Assembly: GCF_009176705.1 (NCBI RefSeq)
Contig: NZ_AP021846.1
Coordinates: 3,654,001 to 3,718,000, forward strand
Reading direction: 5' to 3'
Origin: Pseudoalteromonas sp. A25
GTDB taxonomy: Bacteria > Pseudomonadota > Gammaproteobacteria > Enterobacterales > Alteromonadaceae
Length of the DNA: 64,000 nucleotides
In this document: piece after piece, positions 15,266 through 26,671 of the stretch
Layout: each line of letters opens with the position of its first letter
How positions within the stretch are numbered: the first letter of the stretch is position 1
Program-made: the position numbers and the translations under genes
Notes under the pieces: generated by a model
What the model was told of the DNA's origin: nothing
Seen by the model: the letters and a program-made list of their open reading frames with translations, nothing else
The model's database searches: none

Positions 15266-18031
15266 TCAATGGGCCTGTTCCCAGTTTTCGCCATAGTCTG
15301 CTTCAACCAATAAAGGCACATCCAACGTTGCTGCTTGGCTCATCAGTTCACAAATTATTTCACTGAATTGCGCCACTTTGTCCGCAGCCACTTCAAATAC
15401 CAATTCATCGTGCACCTGCATCAATAACTTAATATCGTCACTAGATTGGGTATGTAACCAGTCACTTACCTTAAGCATTGCTTTTTTGATGATATCAGCA
15501 GCAGTTCCTTGCATCGGCGCATTGATAGCCGCACGTTCGGCCGCTTTGCGACGTGCACCATTACGCGCTTTAATATCTGGTAAATGTAGTCGACGTCCAA
15601 ATAACGTTTCCACATAACCTTTCTCACCGGCCTCTTCACGAGTACGCTCCATATATTCCAATACACCGGGGAAGCGCTCGAAGTACTTATCCATATAATG
15701 TTGCGCCTCATGACGCGGAATATCAAGCTGTCTAGACAAGCCAAATGCGCTCATGCCGTAAATAAGACCAAAGTTTACTGCTTTCGCTTTACGACGCATA
15801 TCAGAGGTAACATCATCAAGCGGCACAGAGAATACCTCTGATGCTGTTGCACTGTGCACATCTTTGCCTTGTGCAAACGCACTAAGTAGCCCTTGATCTT
15901 GAGACAGATGCGCCATAATACGCAGCTCAATTTGGCTATAATCGGCAGCCAGAATTTGCTTACCTTCATCCGCTATAAACGCTTGACGGATACGACGACC
16001 AGCTTCATTACGGATCGGAATGTTTTGCAAATTAGGATCACTTGAGCTAAGTCGCCCAGTGGCCGTCACAGCTTGATGATATGAAGTATGAACACGTCCG
16101 GTTACAGGGTTAACCAATTTTGGTAACTTGTCTGTATAGGTTGACTTGAGCTTTGCTAACCCTCGATGCTCTATAATGAGCTTAGGTAAAGGGTAATCAT
16201 GTGCCAATTCTTGCAGTACTTCTTCAGCCGTAGAAGGCGCTCCCTTGGGCGTTTTCTTGATAACAGGTAAGCCCTGCTTTTCAAACAATATTACCTGTAA
16301 CTGTTTTGGTGAGCTCAAATTGAACTCTTCTCCCGCCAGCTCAAATGCTTCTTTTTCTATCTCTGCTAAACGTTTAGTTAATTCAACGCTCTGTTTGGCA
16401 AGCATGTCAGAATCGATTTTAACACCGGTGCGCTCTATCTCTGAAAGAACAGCGAGTAGGGGTAATTCAATATCATTGAAAACCGTTAATAACTCTTCAT
16501 GCTGTTGTAAAAGCGGCCATAAATGTTGATGCAAACGCAAAGTAATATCTGCATCTTCAGCTGCATAAGGTGCTGCTTTTTCTAACTCAATTTGGTTAAA
16601 TGTCAGTTGGCTTTTACCTTTACCTGCAATATCTTCAAAGCTGATATTTTTGTGCCCTAAAAATTTAAGTGCCAAAGAGTCCATATCATGACGCGTGCCT
16701 ACACTGTTAAATACATAAGACTCGAGCATAGTATCAAACGCAATGCCATTTAATTCCAAACCTGCACGCGCTAAGACACTTTTGTCATATTTAAGGTTCT
16801 GACCCACCTTTTTCACCGCAGGGTCGGCCAATACGGCCCCTATTTTTTCAAATACTAGCGCTTTTGAAAGTTGCTCAGGAGCACCCACATAATCGTGGGC
16901 AATAGGAAGATAAGCCGCTTCTCCTGGCTCGACGGCAAAGCTCATACCGACCAAATCAGCTTGCATATAATCAAGACTCGTGGTTTCAGTATCAAATGCC
17001 ATCAAATTTGACGAACGTAACTTTGCGATCCAGTTATCAAGTTGCGCTTCGGTTAAAATCGTTTCATAGTGCGCCTCCACCTGATTAATCGCTGGTGCAC
17101 TACTTTGACTCTCTATATCTGTAATATCAGCTGTTGCTTTAGCTGTTGCACCATCGAGCAATTCACTTAGCCAACGCTTAAATTCACATTCTGCGTAAAG
17201 CTCAATTAGCTTGTCTTTGTTCACTTCACCAATGGCGAACTGTTCTAAATCTTGTTCAACATCAACATCTAATTTGATAGTGGCTAGCTCATAAGACAAC
17301 ACAAGTTGCTCTTTGTGTTCTTCGAGTTTTTTAGCCATTGTTTTAGAGCCTCTAAAACCCAAACCTGCAATATCATCAAGACGTTCATAGAGTGAGTCTA
17401 TTGAGCCAATTCCCTGCAGCATAGCCAGTGCGGTTTTTTCACCTACACCTGGTACGCCGGGAATATTATCCACCTTGTCGCCCATCAAAGCTAAGTAGTC
17501 AATAATAAGCTCTGGACCAATACCAAACTTTTCAACCACGCCATTGGGGTCAAGCACTGTATTCGTCATAGTATTGATCAACGTGACATGTTCATTCACC
17601 AACTGCGCCATATCTTTATCACCGGTACTGATTAAAACATGACGCTTTTGCTCTGATGCAATACGCGCAAATGTACCAATAACATCGTCAGCTTCTACCC
17701 CGCTGATACTAACAAGTGGTAGGCCCATCGCTTCAATAATGTCGTGGATCGGTTTGATCTGAGTGCGCAGATCGTCTGGCATCGGTGGTCGATGTGCTTT
17801 GTACTCACTGTACATTTCGTTTCGAAAAGTTGGCCCTTTCGCGTCAAACACCACTACCATGTGACTAGGCTGATACTGCTTTAACAAACTTTTTAGCATG
17901 TTTACCACGCCATAAATGGCCCCCGTGGCTTCACCTTTTGAATTGGTAAGGTGGGGTGGCGCATGATAGGCACGAAAAAGATAAGAAGAACCATCAACCA
18001 AGATCAAGGGATTTTCAGGGATCGAAGACAT
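15266..18031 (-). CDS. polA: DNA polymerase I
   Basis: PolA fills gaps and removes RNA primers in replication and repair. The 921-residue protein has all three domains: 5'-3' exonuclease (about 1-290, [11 protein letters not shown] start and [10 protein letters not shown]), an apparently active 3'-5' exonuclease with [11 protein letters not shown], and the polymerase domain. The last shows motif [14 protein letters not shown], motif [17 protein letters not shown] and motif [11 protein letters not shown]. Length is close to E. coli Pol I (928). It is monocistronic, with its own terminator. A perfect DnaA box lies upstream at 18144-18152. Confidence 0.97.
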   Translation of the reverse strand: MSSIPENPLILVDGSSYLFRAYHAPPHLTNSKGEATGAIYGVVNMLKSLLKQYQPSHMVVVFDAKGPTFRNEMYSEYKAHRPPMPDDLRTQIKPIHDIIEAMGLPLVSISGVEADDVIGTFARIASEQKRHVLISTGDKDMAQLVNEHVTLINTMTNTVLDPNGVVEKFGIGPELIIDYLALMGDKVDNIPGVPGVGEKTALAMLQGIGSIDSLYERLDDIAGLGFRGSKTMAKKLEEHKEQLVLSYELATIKLDVDVEQDLEQFAIGEVNKDKLIELYAECEFKRWLSELLDGATAKATADITDIESQSSAPAINQVEAHYETILTEAQLDNWIAKLRSSNLMAFDTETTSLDYMQADLVGMSFAVEPGEAAYLPIAHDYVGAPEQLSKALVFEKIGAVLADPAVKKVGQNLKYDKSVLARAGLELNGIAFDTMLESYVFNSVGTRHDMDSLALKFLGHKNISFEDIAGKGKSQLTFNQIELEKAAPYAAEDADITLRLHQHLWPLLQQHEELLTVFNDIELPLLAVLSEIERTGVKIDSDMLAKQSVELTKRLAEIEKEAFELAGEEFNLSSPKQLQVILFEKQGLPVIKKTPKGAPSTAEEVLQELAHDYPLPKLIIEHRGLAKLKSTYTDKLPKLVNPVTGRVHTSYHQAVTATGRLSSSDPNLQNIPIRNEAGRRIRQAFIADEGKQILAADYSQIELRIMAHLSQDQGLLSAFAQGKDVHSATASEVFSVPLDDVTSDMRRKAKAVNFGLIYGMSAFGLSRQLDIPRHEAQHYMDKYFERFPGVLEYMERTREEAGEKGYVETLFGRRLHLPDIKARNGARRKAAERAAINAPMQGTAADIIKKAMLKVSDWLHTQSSDDIKLLMQVHDELVFEVAADKVAQFSEIICELMSQAATLDVPLLVEADYGENWEQAH

Positions 18032-18143
18032 AATAAAGGGGATCCTAAATGAGCTTTAAAAAAACAGCATAAGCATGCCATAAGGGCACAGATAAAACGA
18101 GGGATAAAAATAACTCACACAAAACTTGTTATATCTAATAAAC

Positions 18144-18152
18144 TGTGGATAA
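18144..18152 (-). promoter_or_regulatory. DnaA box in the polA/elbB divergent gap
   Basis: TTATCCACA on the minus strand is a perfect 9-base DnaA box, about 115 bases upstream of polA. It is single, so it is not an origin. DnaA control of polA has been proposed in E. coli. The remaining 18032-18461 gap is AT-rich; a TATAAT at 18390-18395 could be a -10 for elbB, but no convincing -35 precedes it. Confidence 0.5.
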
Positions 18153-18461
18153 CTTTGTAGATAAACACGAAAAATTGCAGCGGGTATTTTCAAAAACACT
18201 CACTGTAAAAGTTAAAGTACTGATAGTATTGAAGAAAAAACAGTCTTTTATTATTGTTATTTGGGCGCAAAATGTGGAAAAACATTCTGACGCTCACAAA
18301 GATTAGAACACTTTGTACAAAAATCAAGCGCTCAATTTTGAGCGGACGGGTATACTAACACATTTGATCAAAGATCAAATAAGATCCTTTATAATATTTT
18401 TCTTCTGGCTTAATGACGATTAAGCATAAGCCAATTAATACCGATACTAGAGGGAGTAAAA

Positions 18462-19112
18462 ATGAAAAAAATTGCAATAATTTTGAGTGGTTGTGGAGTC
18501 TTTGATGGAGCAGAGATCCATGAGTCAGTTTTAACACTGTTACATTTGGAGCAACTCGGAGCGAGTTATCAGTGTTTTGCACCCGATATCCCACAGCATC
18601 ATGTTGTCAACCACTTAACAGGCGAAGAACAAGCTCAACAACGTAACGTTTTAGAAGAATCAGCCCGCATTGCCAGAGGCAACATTAAAGCATTATCACA
18701 ACTTAATGCTGATGACTTTGACGCTTTGGTGTTACCTGGGGGATTTGGTGTAGCTAAAAACCTCAGCAGTTTCGCATTTGAAGGCGCTGACTCTCATATT
18801 CATGAACCACTCAAACAGTGCTGCCAACTGTTTGCACAACAGCAAAAACCAATCGCTTACTTGTGTATCGCACCTGCCCTAATCGGTCATATTCACCCAG
18901 CAGGTACGCTTGCGACAATTGGTAACGATGAACAAACAGCCGCAGCCGTTAACCAACTAGGCGCGAAACATGTTGTTTGTACTGTTGAAGACATTGTCGT
19001 CGACGCTGAGCAAAAAGTCATCAGCACACCTGCATATATGCTCGCCCAATCGGTCAGTGATGCCTCTAAAGGTATTCAAAAAGCAATGCAGGCGTTGCTT
19101 GAAATGGCGTAA
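18462..19112 (+). CDS. elbB: Glyoxalase ElbB (DJ-1/PfpI family)
   Basis: ElbB belongs to the class I glutamine amidotransferase-like/DJ-1 superfamily and has weak glyoxalase activity; an early link to isoprenoid synthesis named the gene. The 216-residue protein shows ILSGCGVFDGAEIHE, NHLTGE, LPGGFGVAKNLS and the nucleophile elbow YLCIAPA (Cys135), then STPAYMLAQ, all family signatures, with length as in E. coli. Its ATG has AGAGGGAG upstream. It is divergent from polA and followed by cytochrome c5. Confidence 0.94.
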   Translation: MKKIAIILSGCGVFDGAEIHESVLTLLHLEQLGASYQCFAPDIPQHHVVNHLTGEEQAQQRNVLEESARIARGNIKALSQLNADDFDALVLPGGFGVAKNLSSFAFEGADSHIHEPLKQCCQLFAQQQKPIAYLCIAPALIGHIHPAGTLATIGNDEQTAAAVNQLGAKHVVCTVEDIVVDAEQKVISTPAYMLAQSVSDASKGIQKAMQALLEMA

Positions 19113-19276
19113 TGACACCATGTCCAATTTTAAATTTGCGCCATCGCAATAAATTGGCCATTTTTAAGCGAATATGTGCAAGATTAGTTTTATAAATTAA
19201 TTGGTGGCGTTATAATCGCTAGAAATTCCGTCATCTTATCGTGATTGATCACGCCCAAATGAAGTGAGCTAGACAC

Positions 19277-19669
19277 ATGAAAAAACTTTCGGCAGCACTT
19301 TTATTGCTATCAACGGCCGCTGTTGCGCAGCCTTATGACAACGCTTTAACTGAAGAAGCAATCCAAAAACGCATCGCTCCTGTTGGTGACGTTTACTTAG
19401 CTGGCGCAGCAAGCGCAGCCGAAGCGGCTCCAACAGGACCACGCTCTGGTGAACAAGTATATCAAGCCTCATGTTTTGCATGTCACGGCACAGGAGCGCT
19501 AGGCGCACCAAAAACAACCGAAGATTGGGCTGCTCGTTTAAGCAAAGGCAATGATGTGCTACTCGACCACGCTATTAATGGTTTCAATGCAATGCCGCCA
19601 CGTGGTACATGTATGGATTGTTCTGATGACGAAATTGCGGCCGCAATTGATTTTATGACATCTCAATAA
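19277..19669 (+). CDS. Cytochrome c5 family protein
   Basis: This is a small periplasmic monohaem cytochrome. The 130-residue precursor has a signal peptide (about 17 residues), an Ala-rich linker, one haem site CFACH (Cys66-His70) and the c5-type C-terminal MPPRGTC...C segment with an extra Cys pair and the likely Met ligand. Cytochrome c5 proteins pass electrons to oxidases or nitrite/nitrate-respiration enzymes; the partner is not evident here. A strong terminator follows directly. Confidence 0.92.
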   Translation: MKKLSAALLLLSTAAVAQPYDNALTEEAIQKRIAPVGDVYLAGAASAAEAAPTGPRSGEQVYQASCFACHGTGALGAPKTTEDWAARLSKGNDVLLDHAINGFNAMPPRGTCMDCSDDEIAAAIDFMTSQ

Positions 19670-19677
19670 CGCTAATT

Positions 19678-19715
19678 AATCCGAAGGGAACAATTTATTC
19701 CCTTCGGATTATTCT
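19678..19715 (+). terminator. Terminator of cytochrome c5 gene
   Basis: AATCCGAAGGGAA and TTCCCTTCGGATT form a 13-bp perfect stem with a 7-base loop, followed by a short T-rich stretch. Confidence 0.85.
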
Positions 19716-19829
19716 AGTGTATTAAAAAAGCTCAACTACCACCTGCCAGATTGCACTTGACCCCTAACAATAAAAATGAAAATATACGAATAATAATTGA
19801 GCAAATAATAATAACTATGGGTTAAATCA

Positions 19830-22403
19830 TTGGAAGATCCCGCGTCTTTGCTTCGTAAGCTTGAGCGTAATAACAAAAGACTCAAGTTTCTACTAAAAAA
19901 GCACAAGCAGAACAATAACCTACAACACGCCCTGATCTTGCTGTCAGAGCGAGCAAGCACCGTTGCTGAGCTGACTTTGCTCTACCCTGCCATTCATGAC
20001 ATCTTGGTACAATATCTTCCTAGCCGCAGTTTTTATGTTGTTTTACAAAATCAATATACCCAAGCATTAGAACTATCCTATTTTGTTGACGAAAAAGATG
20101 GTATCGCTGTCCCACTAAACGAGAAAAGCCACTTTTCTGAGGGGGTGACGGGCTATGTATTTAGAACAGGTAAAACTGTTTACCTAACCAAAGAAACGAT
20201 GCTTGAACAGACCCAGAAAGGCTTTTTTAAAGCACTTGGTAGCCAAGCTGAACATTGGGTGGGCGTACCCATTTATCGTGATAATCACATCATTGGTGTG
20301 ATGGTGTCACAAAGCTATCAAGCTCAGCAAGGTTATAGCGAGCAACAGATCGAGCTGCTTGAAGTTATGTCACTTTATTTAGCGACGGCAATTGAACGAG
20401 TGAAAAAGCGTGAATTGCTAGAGTCTGAAGTTAAAATTCGTACACGTGCATTAATGCAAAGTAATGAAGCGCTCAATAAAGAAATCGAACATCGTAAAAA
20501 GGCCCTAGAACGCCAACAAATCTTGTTCAAAATATCCGAACTGGCGACTCAGTTTAATGACATTGACGATGTGTACAAACAAGTACACTACATTATTCGC
20601 TCTATTACGTTTGCCGAGAACTTGTATATTGCATTGTATGACAAACATGCTGGCTGGTTAAGCTTTCCTTACAGTGTGGATGAAGTAACGCAGTACAAAC
20701 CTCGTCCGTTTGCCAAAGGGTACAGTGAATTGGTAATACGCACGGAACAAAGCCAGTTAATCGATACTAATCGTGCCAAGACACTGATCAGCGATGGTAC
20801 TGTTGAGCGAGCAAAAGACTATAATAAAATTCAATTAGCAACCAGCTGGATGGGCGCCCCCCTGAAAACCGCTAATGGAGTCATTGGACTTATAGCATGC
20901 CAAGCATACAACCATAAATATGAATTTGATTATGATGATGTTGAGTTAATTTCCTTTGTATCTAATCAAATTGCTTCGGTATTACAAACCCACTTGGCTA
21001 ATCAGGCGTTAAAAACCAGCCACCAAGAGCTTGAGCATCGCGTTGCAGAAAAAACCAAGGCACTGCAACAAACCAACTTGCATCTACAAATGCAAATTGA
21101 AGAACGTAAAAAAATAGAGCAGCAGCTGTACCATGATGCCCATCATGATCCGTTAACCAGTTTACCTAATAGAAGCTTATTCCTCACACAATTAGAAAAA
21201 ACACTGCATAAATACCAGCGCCACCCTGATCACCATTTTGCGGTCTTATTTATTGATCTAGACAAGTTTAAAATGATCAATGATGAATTAGGGCATCAGG
21301 CTGGCGATCAGTTTTTAATTTGGGTCAGTAAAGCCTTCTCTGATTGTATTAGAGATCATGACCTATTAGCACGTTTAGCCGGCGATGAATTTGTTATTTT
21401 ACTTGATCACTTGAGTGATAAGCAGCAAGCTGAAGATGTAGCCAAGCGCATTATTAGTATCATGCAACAACCATTTTGTATGAAAGGGATCTGCGTTCAA
21501 AGTGGCGCAAGTATTGGCATTACATACAGTAATAAACGCTACAATAATATCGATGAAATTATTCGTGATGCCGATGCTGCTATGTATTATGCAAAAAATG
21601 CAGGTCGAGGCCGTTATGAGTTTTATCACCCTTTGTTAACGGCAGGAAATAACAATAACAAACATATCGAGCATCATCATTTAGGGGCCCTCCCAACACA
21701 CTTCAGACGTACTGAAGTGATTTCAATGACTGATAAAGCAGATAATATAAGCCTGTTGAATGCTTTTGGTGAGCATCCAGTGCTGGGCAGTACGAGCTTC
21801 GACATATTGAAAAAATTTGCCGCAGAAAGCGCAGAACAATTAGAGATTGAGTTACAACTTATTCAGCAGGTTATTCAAATTGGTAACACCCAGTCGCAAA
21901 ATTTATTGTTTTCCTGTTCGGTGAGTGTGTTGGACCATCAAGCCTTTTCACCTCTATGCAAATTGTTAAAAACGGCAACACAACAACTGTGCTTACTATT
22001 TGATGAAGCTGAATTACGCCATGCATCCAGCCAACAACTAGAGAATTTAAAAAGTCTCAGTGATATGGGTAGCTCCATAGGGCTTAATGATTTTGCTAAA
22101 GATCGCTGTGACTTAGCGATGCTGACCCAGTTTGACTTTAGCTATGTGCTATTAAGCTCAACATTCAGTAAACGCGTACTTCAACAACACAGTTATGATT
22201 TACAGCTGCAAGGCATCTTGGCCGTCACAAAATTAAAACACACTCAAGTCATTGCCAAAGGTCCTGCTATTTTAAACTTTCGCGGATTACTTGAGAGCCA
22301 TGGCATTAGGTTATTTTTTGGCAAACAGCACACGATTGGCCATGAGCCTGAGCTGTCTTGCAAAAAGCTTCAGGGTATCAACCAAGAAACGCTATCGTTT
22401 TAA
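19830..22403 (+). CDS. GAF-GAF-GGDEF protein with degenerate EAL domain
   Basis: The 857-residue soluble protein begins with a basic coiled coil (1-30), then two GAF sensory domains (about 45-190 and 230-390), a coiled linker and a GGDEF diguanylate cyclase domain (about 435-595). The active-site motif is AGDEF (517-521), a variant normally compatible with activity. An inhibitory RxxD site (Arg508-Asp511) is present. The C-terminal 230 residues resemble an EAL phosphodiesterase fold but have lost EAL, the DDFG metal site (IGLNDF stands there) and other catalytic residues, so it should not hydrolyse c-di-GMP. No membrane segment is seen. The start is TTG, since the only nearby ATG frame stops at once. 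Its last 12 bases overlap the convergent rep gene. Confidence 0.88.
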   Translation: MEDPASLLRKLERNNKRLKFLLKKHKQNNNLQHALILLSERASTVAELTLLYPAIHDILVQYLPSRSFYVVLQNQYTQALELSYFVDEKDGIAVPLNEKSHFSEGVTGYVFRTGKTVYLTKETMLEQTQKGFFKALGSQAEHWVGVPIYRDNHIIGVMVSQSYQAQQGYSEQQIELLEVMSLYLATAIERVKKRELLESEVKIRTRALMQSNEALNKEIEHRKKALERQQILFKISELATQFNDIDDVYKQVHYIIRSITFAENLYIALYDKHAGWLSFPYSVDEVTQYKPRPFAKGYSELVIRTEQSQLIDTNRAKTLISDGTVERAKDYNKIQLATSWMGAPLKTANGVIGLIACQAYNHKYEFDYDDVELISFVSNQIASVLQTHLANQALKTSHQELEHRVAEKTKALQQTNLHLQMQIEERKKIEQQLYHDAHHDPLTSLPNRSLFLTQLEKTLHKYQRHPDHHFAVLFIDLDKFKMINDELGHQAGDQFLIWVSKAFSDCIRDHDLLARLAGDEFVILLDHLSDKQQAEDVAKRIISIMQQPFCMKGICVQSGASIGITYSNKRYNNIDEIIRDADAAMYYAKNAGRGRYEFYHPLLTAGNNNNKHIEHHHLGALPTHFRRTEVISMTDKADNISLLNAFGEHPVLGSTSFDILKKFAAESAEQLEIELQLIQQVIQIGNTQSQNLLFSCSVSVLDHQAFSPLCKLLKTATQQLCLLFDEAELRHASSQQLENLKSLSDMGSSIGLNDFAKDRCDLAMLTQFDFSYVLLSSTFSKRVLQQHSYDLQLQGILAVTKLKHTQVIAKGPAILNFRGLLESHGIRLFFGKQHTIGHEPELSCKKLQGINQETLSF

Positions 22404-24407
22404 CATAGCCCTTAAATTAGCCACCCTCGCTTGGCCTTTCTCCATTCGTTCAGATTGCGAAGCGATGGTTTTTTTCTGCCCTTCATAGCTCAAGTCATCT
22501 TGTGGAAGCTCTTGTACAAAACGACTGATTTCAGGGGTTGCAACTTCACCAAATTGTCGACGGTTTTTTGCATGAGTCAACGTCAATGTTTGTTGCGCGC
22601 GAGTGATACCAACGTAAGCAAGACGGCGCTCCTCTTCAACGTTATCCTCATCTATGCTGGTTTGATGCGGCAAAAACCCTTCTTCCATTCCCACCATAAA
22701 TACATGCGGATATTCCAGGCCTTTGGACGCATGCAAAGTGAGTAACTGCACCGCATCCGAATCATCTTCCTCTTCATTACGCTCTAGCATGTCTCTAAGC
22801 GTTAATTTACTGACAACCTCAGGCAATGTCATAGCTGGATTATCAGCATCCCCCGTAAGCATATCTGTGATCCAACGATACAGCTCCGAGACATTTTTCA
22901 TACGCATTTCTGCAGCTTTAGCGCTTGGCGACGACTCATATAAATAGGCTTCATAATGCGTCTGACGAACCATGTCTTTCACCGCCTCTAATGTGTCACC
23001 GCGAGCCGCTCTATCAGACAATTCGACTACCCAACGAGCAAAGCCCATTAACGCATTCAAACCTCGACCAGCTAAACGTTCAGCCAATTGCGAGTCAAAG
23101 CACGCTTCAAACAAGCTGATGTGTTTTTCATTTGCCAAGCTGCCCAATTTCTCCAAGGTCACGGGACCTATTTCTCGCCTTGGCGTGTTCACGATCCGCA
23201 AAAATGCGTTGTCATCATCTTGGTTAACCAATAACCGCAGGTAAGCCATAATATCTTTAATTTCACTGCGCGAGAAAAACGACATACCACCACTGATCTT
23301 ATACGGAATACGGTTGCTCATTAGAGATTTTTCAAACACTCTAGCTTGGTGGTTACCTCGATATAAAATCGCATAATCTTTATAGCTCGTACGCTTCATG
23401 AATTTATGGGAGATGATCTCGGCCACCACCCGCTCAGCTTCGTGCTCTTCATCACGTGTTGCGATCACACGAATTGGCTCACCATTTTCAAGCTCACTAA
23501 ATAATTGTTTATCAAATTCATGCGGATTATTCGCGATAAGAATATTCGCTGCTTTTAAAATACGTTTAAAACTACGATAGTTTTGTTCTAATTTGATCAA
23601 CCGTAATCCGGGAAAGTCTTTAGACAGTAACACCAAGTTTTGGGGTTTTGCACCACGCCATGAATAAATAGATTGGTCATCGTCACCGACTACAGTAAAG
23701 CGTGCTCGCTCACCAACTAATAGTTTAACCAGTTGATACTGACTCGTATTCGTGTCTTGATATTCATCCACCAGCAAGTAACGAAAGCGCGCTTGCCAGC
23801 GCTCCCTGACATCTGCACTTTGCGACAATAATAATGTGGGTACCATGATCAAATCATCAAAATCGAAGGCATTGTAAGCCCTCAATTGAGTTTGATAACG
23901 GGCATATAATTGTGCAAATAAGGCTTTTTGTGGCTCTCTGGCTTGAGCAATCGCTTGCTGCGGTAAAATAAGTTCATTTTTCCAATTGCCAATTTGCATC
24001 TTAAGCAAGTTGAGTAAGTCTTTATCTTTTTCTAGCTCTTTTTCCGTCAGTTCACTGAGCAATTGGTTGGTATCTTGGTCGTCCAATAAAGAGAAATTCG
24101 CTTTATATCCAAGTGTTTTAAGCTCTTTCTTTATAATTTCTAAGCCCAAAGTATGAAATGTCGAAACCCACAACCCCTTAGATTCTCGCTTACCTAATGT
24201 CTGCGCTACGCGCTCGCGCATTTCTTTAGCTGCTTTATTAGTAAAAGTTACCGCCGCGATATTTTTTGCTTGGTACTCACATTGCTGCACTAGGTAGGCA
24301 ATTTTATTTGTAATTACACGTGTTTTGCCCGACCCAGCACCTGCTAGGACTAAACAGGGGCCACTGATATACTTAACGGCTTCATCTTGTTTGGGGTTGA
24401 GTTTCAT
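22392..24407 (-). CDS. rep: ATP-dependent DNA helicase Rep (UvrD/Rep superfamily 1A)
   Basis: Rep is a 3'-5' helicase that clears protein roadblocks ahead of the replication fork and restarts forks with PriA/PriC. The 671-residue protein shows Walker [11 protein letters not shown], motif [10 protein letters not shown], motif [21 protein letters not shown] (motif IV), [14 protein letters not shown] and [12 protein letters not shown]. Length matches E. coli Rep (673). The 3' end overlaps the convergent GGDEF gene by 12 bases. UvrD is the main alternative, but the length and C-terminus favour Rep. Confidence 0.94.
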   Translation of the reverse strand: MKLNPKQDEAVKYISGPCLVLAGAGSGKTRVITNKIAYLVQQCEYQAKNIAAVTFTNKAAKEMRERVAQTLGKRESKGLWVSTFHTLGLEIIKKELKTLGYKANFSLLDDQDTNQLLSELTEKELEKDKDLLNLLKMQIGNWKNELILPQQAIAQAREPQKALFAQLYARYQTQLRAYNAFDFDDLIMVPTLLLSQSADVRERWQARFRYLLVDEYQDTNTSQYQLVKLLVGERARFTVVGDDDQSIYSWRGAKPQNLVLLSKDFPGLRLIKLEQNYRSFKRILKAANILIANNPHEFDKQLFSELENGEPIRVIATRDEEHEAERVVAEIISHKFMKRTSYKDYAILYRGNHQARVFEKSLMSNRIPYKISGGMSFFSRSEIKDIMAYLRLLVNQDDDNAFLRIVNTPRREIGPVTLEKLGSLANEKHISLFEACFDSQLAERLAGRGLNALMGFARWVVELSDRAARGDTLEAVKDMVRQTHYEAYLYESSPSAKAAEMRMKNVSELYRWITDMLTGDADNPAMTLPEVVSKLTLRDMLERNEEEDDSDAVQLLTLHASKGLEYPHVFMVGMEEGFLPHQTSIDEDNVEEERRLAYVGITRAQQTLTLTHAKNRRQFGEVATPEISRFVQELPQDDLSYEGQKKTIASQSERMEKGQARVANLRAMLKR

Positions 24408-24524
24408 TATTGCGCCAGTTGAACTACCAAACCACTATTTTAACGCAAAGCACAATGCGCGCCTAGGCGCTAAGCAAAGCATTTGCTAATATGGTTGCAA
24501 GCCTATTTGAATAAGGGATCTAAA

Positions 24525-24788
24525 GTGATTAACCCAGCAAAAATTGAAGAAATCGCCAAGCAAATTTCCAGCAACATGCCACAAGGTGTGAAAAATTTAG
24601 CCGACACATTTGAAGCAAAGACCAAACAGGTCATTCAGAATAAACTGGCGGAGATGGACTTTGTTAGCCGAGAAGAGTTTGATATTCAAAGTAAAGTGCT
24701 TATTCGCACCCGTGAAAAATTAACAGAATTAGAAGCAAAAGTCGCTGCTCTAGAAGCTAAACTAGAGCAAGCTGACGATTCAGAGTAA
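24525..24788 (+). CDS. ubiK: Ubiquinone biosynthesis accessory factor UbiK (BMFP family)
   Basis: UbiK assists aerobic ubiquinone synthesis together with UbiJ and can bind or fuse membranes. The 87-residue protein has an amphipathic N-terminal helix (INPAKIEEIAKQISSNMP) and a C-terminal coiled coil (about 50-82) with EFDIQSKVLIRTREKL. The GTG at 24525 with AGGGA upstream gives the family N-terminus; an earlier in-frame ATG would add 14 residues not found in homologues. Slightly shorter than E. coli UbiK. It is convergent with the carbonic anhydrase gene. Confidence 0.9.
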   Translation: MINPAKIEEIAKQISSNMPQGVKNLADTFEAKTKQVIQNKLAEMDFVSREEFDIQSKVLIRTREKLTELEAKVAALEAKLEQADDSE

Positions 24789-24794
24789 GTCGTA

Positions 24795-25448
24795 CTATAA
24801 GTATCGTTTTGCCACTTGCTCAACTGCTTGAGTATATCCTGCATTGATATGCTCTGGCAGTGACGTTTGCGCTTGCACCTCATGTAATAAGCCATCTTCT
24901 AGGCCATACACCCAGCCGTGAATAGTTAAGGCTTGCTCACGAGCCCATGCGTCTTGCACCACATTGGTCAAACAAACATTGCGTACTTGATCAATCACAT
25001 TAAGCTCACACAAGGCCGCACAACGCTTACGTTGTGTAATTGATGTCAGTAATGCTTGATGTTTCTCTTTTACATCTGCCACATGACGCAACCAATTGTC
25101 GATAAGACCAAAGCGCGCTTCATCTAAAACCGCTTGCACACCGCCACACCCATAGTGCCCTACCACCATAATGTGCTCAACTTTAAGCACTTCAACGGCA
25201 TACTGCATAACAGACAAACAGTTATGATCTGTGTGCACAACCACATTAGCAACATTACGGTGCACAAATAACTCGCCAGGCATTAAGTCAACGATTTCAT
25301 TGGCAGGCACGCGAGAGTCAGAGCAGCCAATCCATAGATAATCAGGGTTCTGCTGCCTAGAGAGCTTTGTAAAAAACTCAGGATCTCTTTGCTGGGTGCG
25401 TTTTGCCCATTGTTGATTATTACTTAAAAGATGATCTAGCGAGCACAT
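24795..25448 (-). CDS. can: Beta-class carbonic anhydrase
   Basis: It catalyses reversible hydration of CO2 to bicarbonate in the cytosol. The 217-residue protein has the zinc ligands and catalytic dyad of beta-carbonic anhydrases: Cys42, Asp44 and Arg46 in GCSDSRVPANE, and His98 with Cys101 in VGHYGCGGV. It resembles E. coli Can (220 residues). The start overlaps the end of the upstream methyltransferase gene by 13 bases, so the two form an operon. Confidence 0.94.
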   Translation of the reverse strand: MCSLDHLLSNNQQWAKRTQQRDPEFFTKLSRQQNPDYLWIGCSDSRVPANEIVDLMPGELFVHRNVANVVVHTDHNCLSVMQYAVEVLKVEHIMVVGHYGCGGVQAVLDEARFGLIDNWLRHVADVKEKHQALLTSITQRKRCAALCELNVIDQVRNVCLTNVVQDAWAREQALTIHGWVYGLEDGLLHEVQAQTSLPEHINAGYTQAVEQVAKRYL

Positions 25449-26659
25449 CGGCTTTCCTTATCTTTAGCCTTCGCTTGGATCAAAATATTCCTCGGCGTTA
25501 GCTGTTTATCACAAAATTCTCTAAGAGCAACATCATACCCTGATGCCTCTAAATATAAAGCCCTATCAAGGACTAGCCATATCTCAATGGCACGTCGAAA
25601 AGCATGACGTACGAGCTCAATTCTATCTGTTATTTTTTTACGTTGCTGGCCCTTTTGAAGATACAACTCATAGTTACACTCACGAGGCAGTACCACTTTC
25701 TTCTGTTTGGCCGCCCACTGACAAAATTGCTCAAACGACCCTGAGAAAATAGCTTTATTCACAGAAGGTACGCTGACATACTCGCTTATTCCTGTTATAT
25801 CGCGGCGCAAAGCATCAAAACCTAAGCGCCAAGTAACTTCCTTTTTGCGCACTTTTGCGACCCGCCCAGGGGCTGTCACAGTTTCTTGTAATGCCAGTTT
25901 CATATCACTATGCGTTAGCGCCAATGTGCTATGCTTGCCCACTTCACTCATGGCTTGATAGCTATCATCAGTGAACAAATGATAACAACATGGCGATAAG
26001 CTGATTTTTTCACAGCCAGCTTGTACCGCGTTCGCCATGAAAACTTGATGCAGTCGCCCACAGGCGTGCAGGGCTACAGCATGCTGTTCAGGTTCAAAAC
26101 ATGTTCGAGTGTCATCTTTTAACACATCAGCGCAACTAAAAGTCATTGCTAAATTTTGTGTTTCAGCACTGTGTCGACCTTGCTCACACAAAGCCGCCTG
26201 TAGCTCAATACTATGAACATGTGGCGCACCATTGAATGCGAGAATACGCCCTAAATGCCCCTTTCCAGCACACCACTCCAAAACTGGTAGCTGTTGCTCA
26301 TCAATGTGGTTAACAAAGTCCTGCAACTGCAGTAACTTTCTTCCTTTGATCCCATTGCTTAACCAAAACGGTAACGGCATTACATCGCGCTTTTGATAAG
26401 GTAATTGCAGCAACGAATTCAATTGAGCAAGCTCTGGTATGAAAGCGATTAAAGCATGTTGCAACTGAGTCGGATCATTATCTAATTGAGAGACTTGCTC
26501 ATCACTGAGCGACATCAACCAAGCGTTTAACTGACCACTCCATGGTAAATCATATGCTTCAAAAGCCACTAGTTGCCAGAAAGCTTTCGTCTTAGAAAGT
26601 AAGGCATCGAGGCTATTAAATCGGGTCTGTAACTGCATACTCAAAGGCGTAAAACACAC
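25436..26659 (-). CDS. Methyltransferase-domain protein of the METTL25/Methyltransf_32 type
   Basis: The 407-residue cytosolic protein has a Rossmann methyltransferase core with VLEWCAGKGHLGRIL (SAM-binding motif I), VHSIELQ and AVALHACGRL, followed by SLSPCCYHLF. The CCYH signature is typical of the METTL25/RRNAD1-type family. Substrate unknown; some eukaryotic relatives act on rRNA or ribosomal proteins. It is followed by the carbonic anhydrase gene with a 13-base overlap and preceded 12 bases away by the NMT1-type gene. Operon membership with carbonic anhydrase gives no clear functional clue. Confidence 0.82.
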   Translation of the reverse strand: MCFTPLSMQLQTRFNSLDALLSKTKAFWQLVAFEAYDLPWSGQLNAWLMSLSDEQVSQLDNDPTQLQHALIAFIPELAQLNSLLQLPYQKRDVMPLPFWLSNGIKGRKLLQLQDFVNHIDEQQLPVLEWCAGKGHLGRILAFNGAPHVHSIELQAALCEQGRHSAETQNLAMTFSCADVLKDDTRTCFEPEQHAVALHACGRLHQVFMANAVQAGCEKISLSPCCYHLFTDDSYQAMSEVGKHSTLALTHSDMKLALQETVTAPGRVAKVRKKEVTWRLGFDALRRDITGISEYVSVPSVNKAIFSGSFEQFCQWAAKQKKVVLPRECNYELYLQKGQQRKKITDRIELVRHAFRRAIEIWLVLDRALYLEASGYDVALREFCDKQLTPRNILIQAKAKDKESRCAR

Positions 26660-26671
26660 ATTGCAAAAACG

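Noticed and set aside
18144..18152. Replication origin
   Set aside because: Only one DnaA box was found, with no cluster, no AT-rich 13-mers and no dnaA or gidA nearby.
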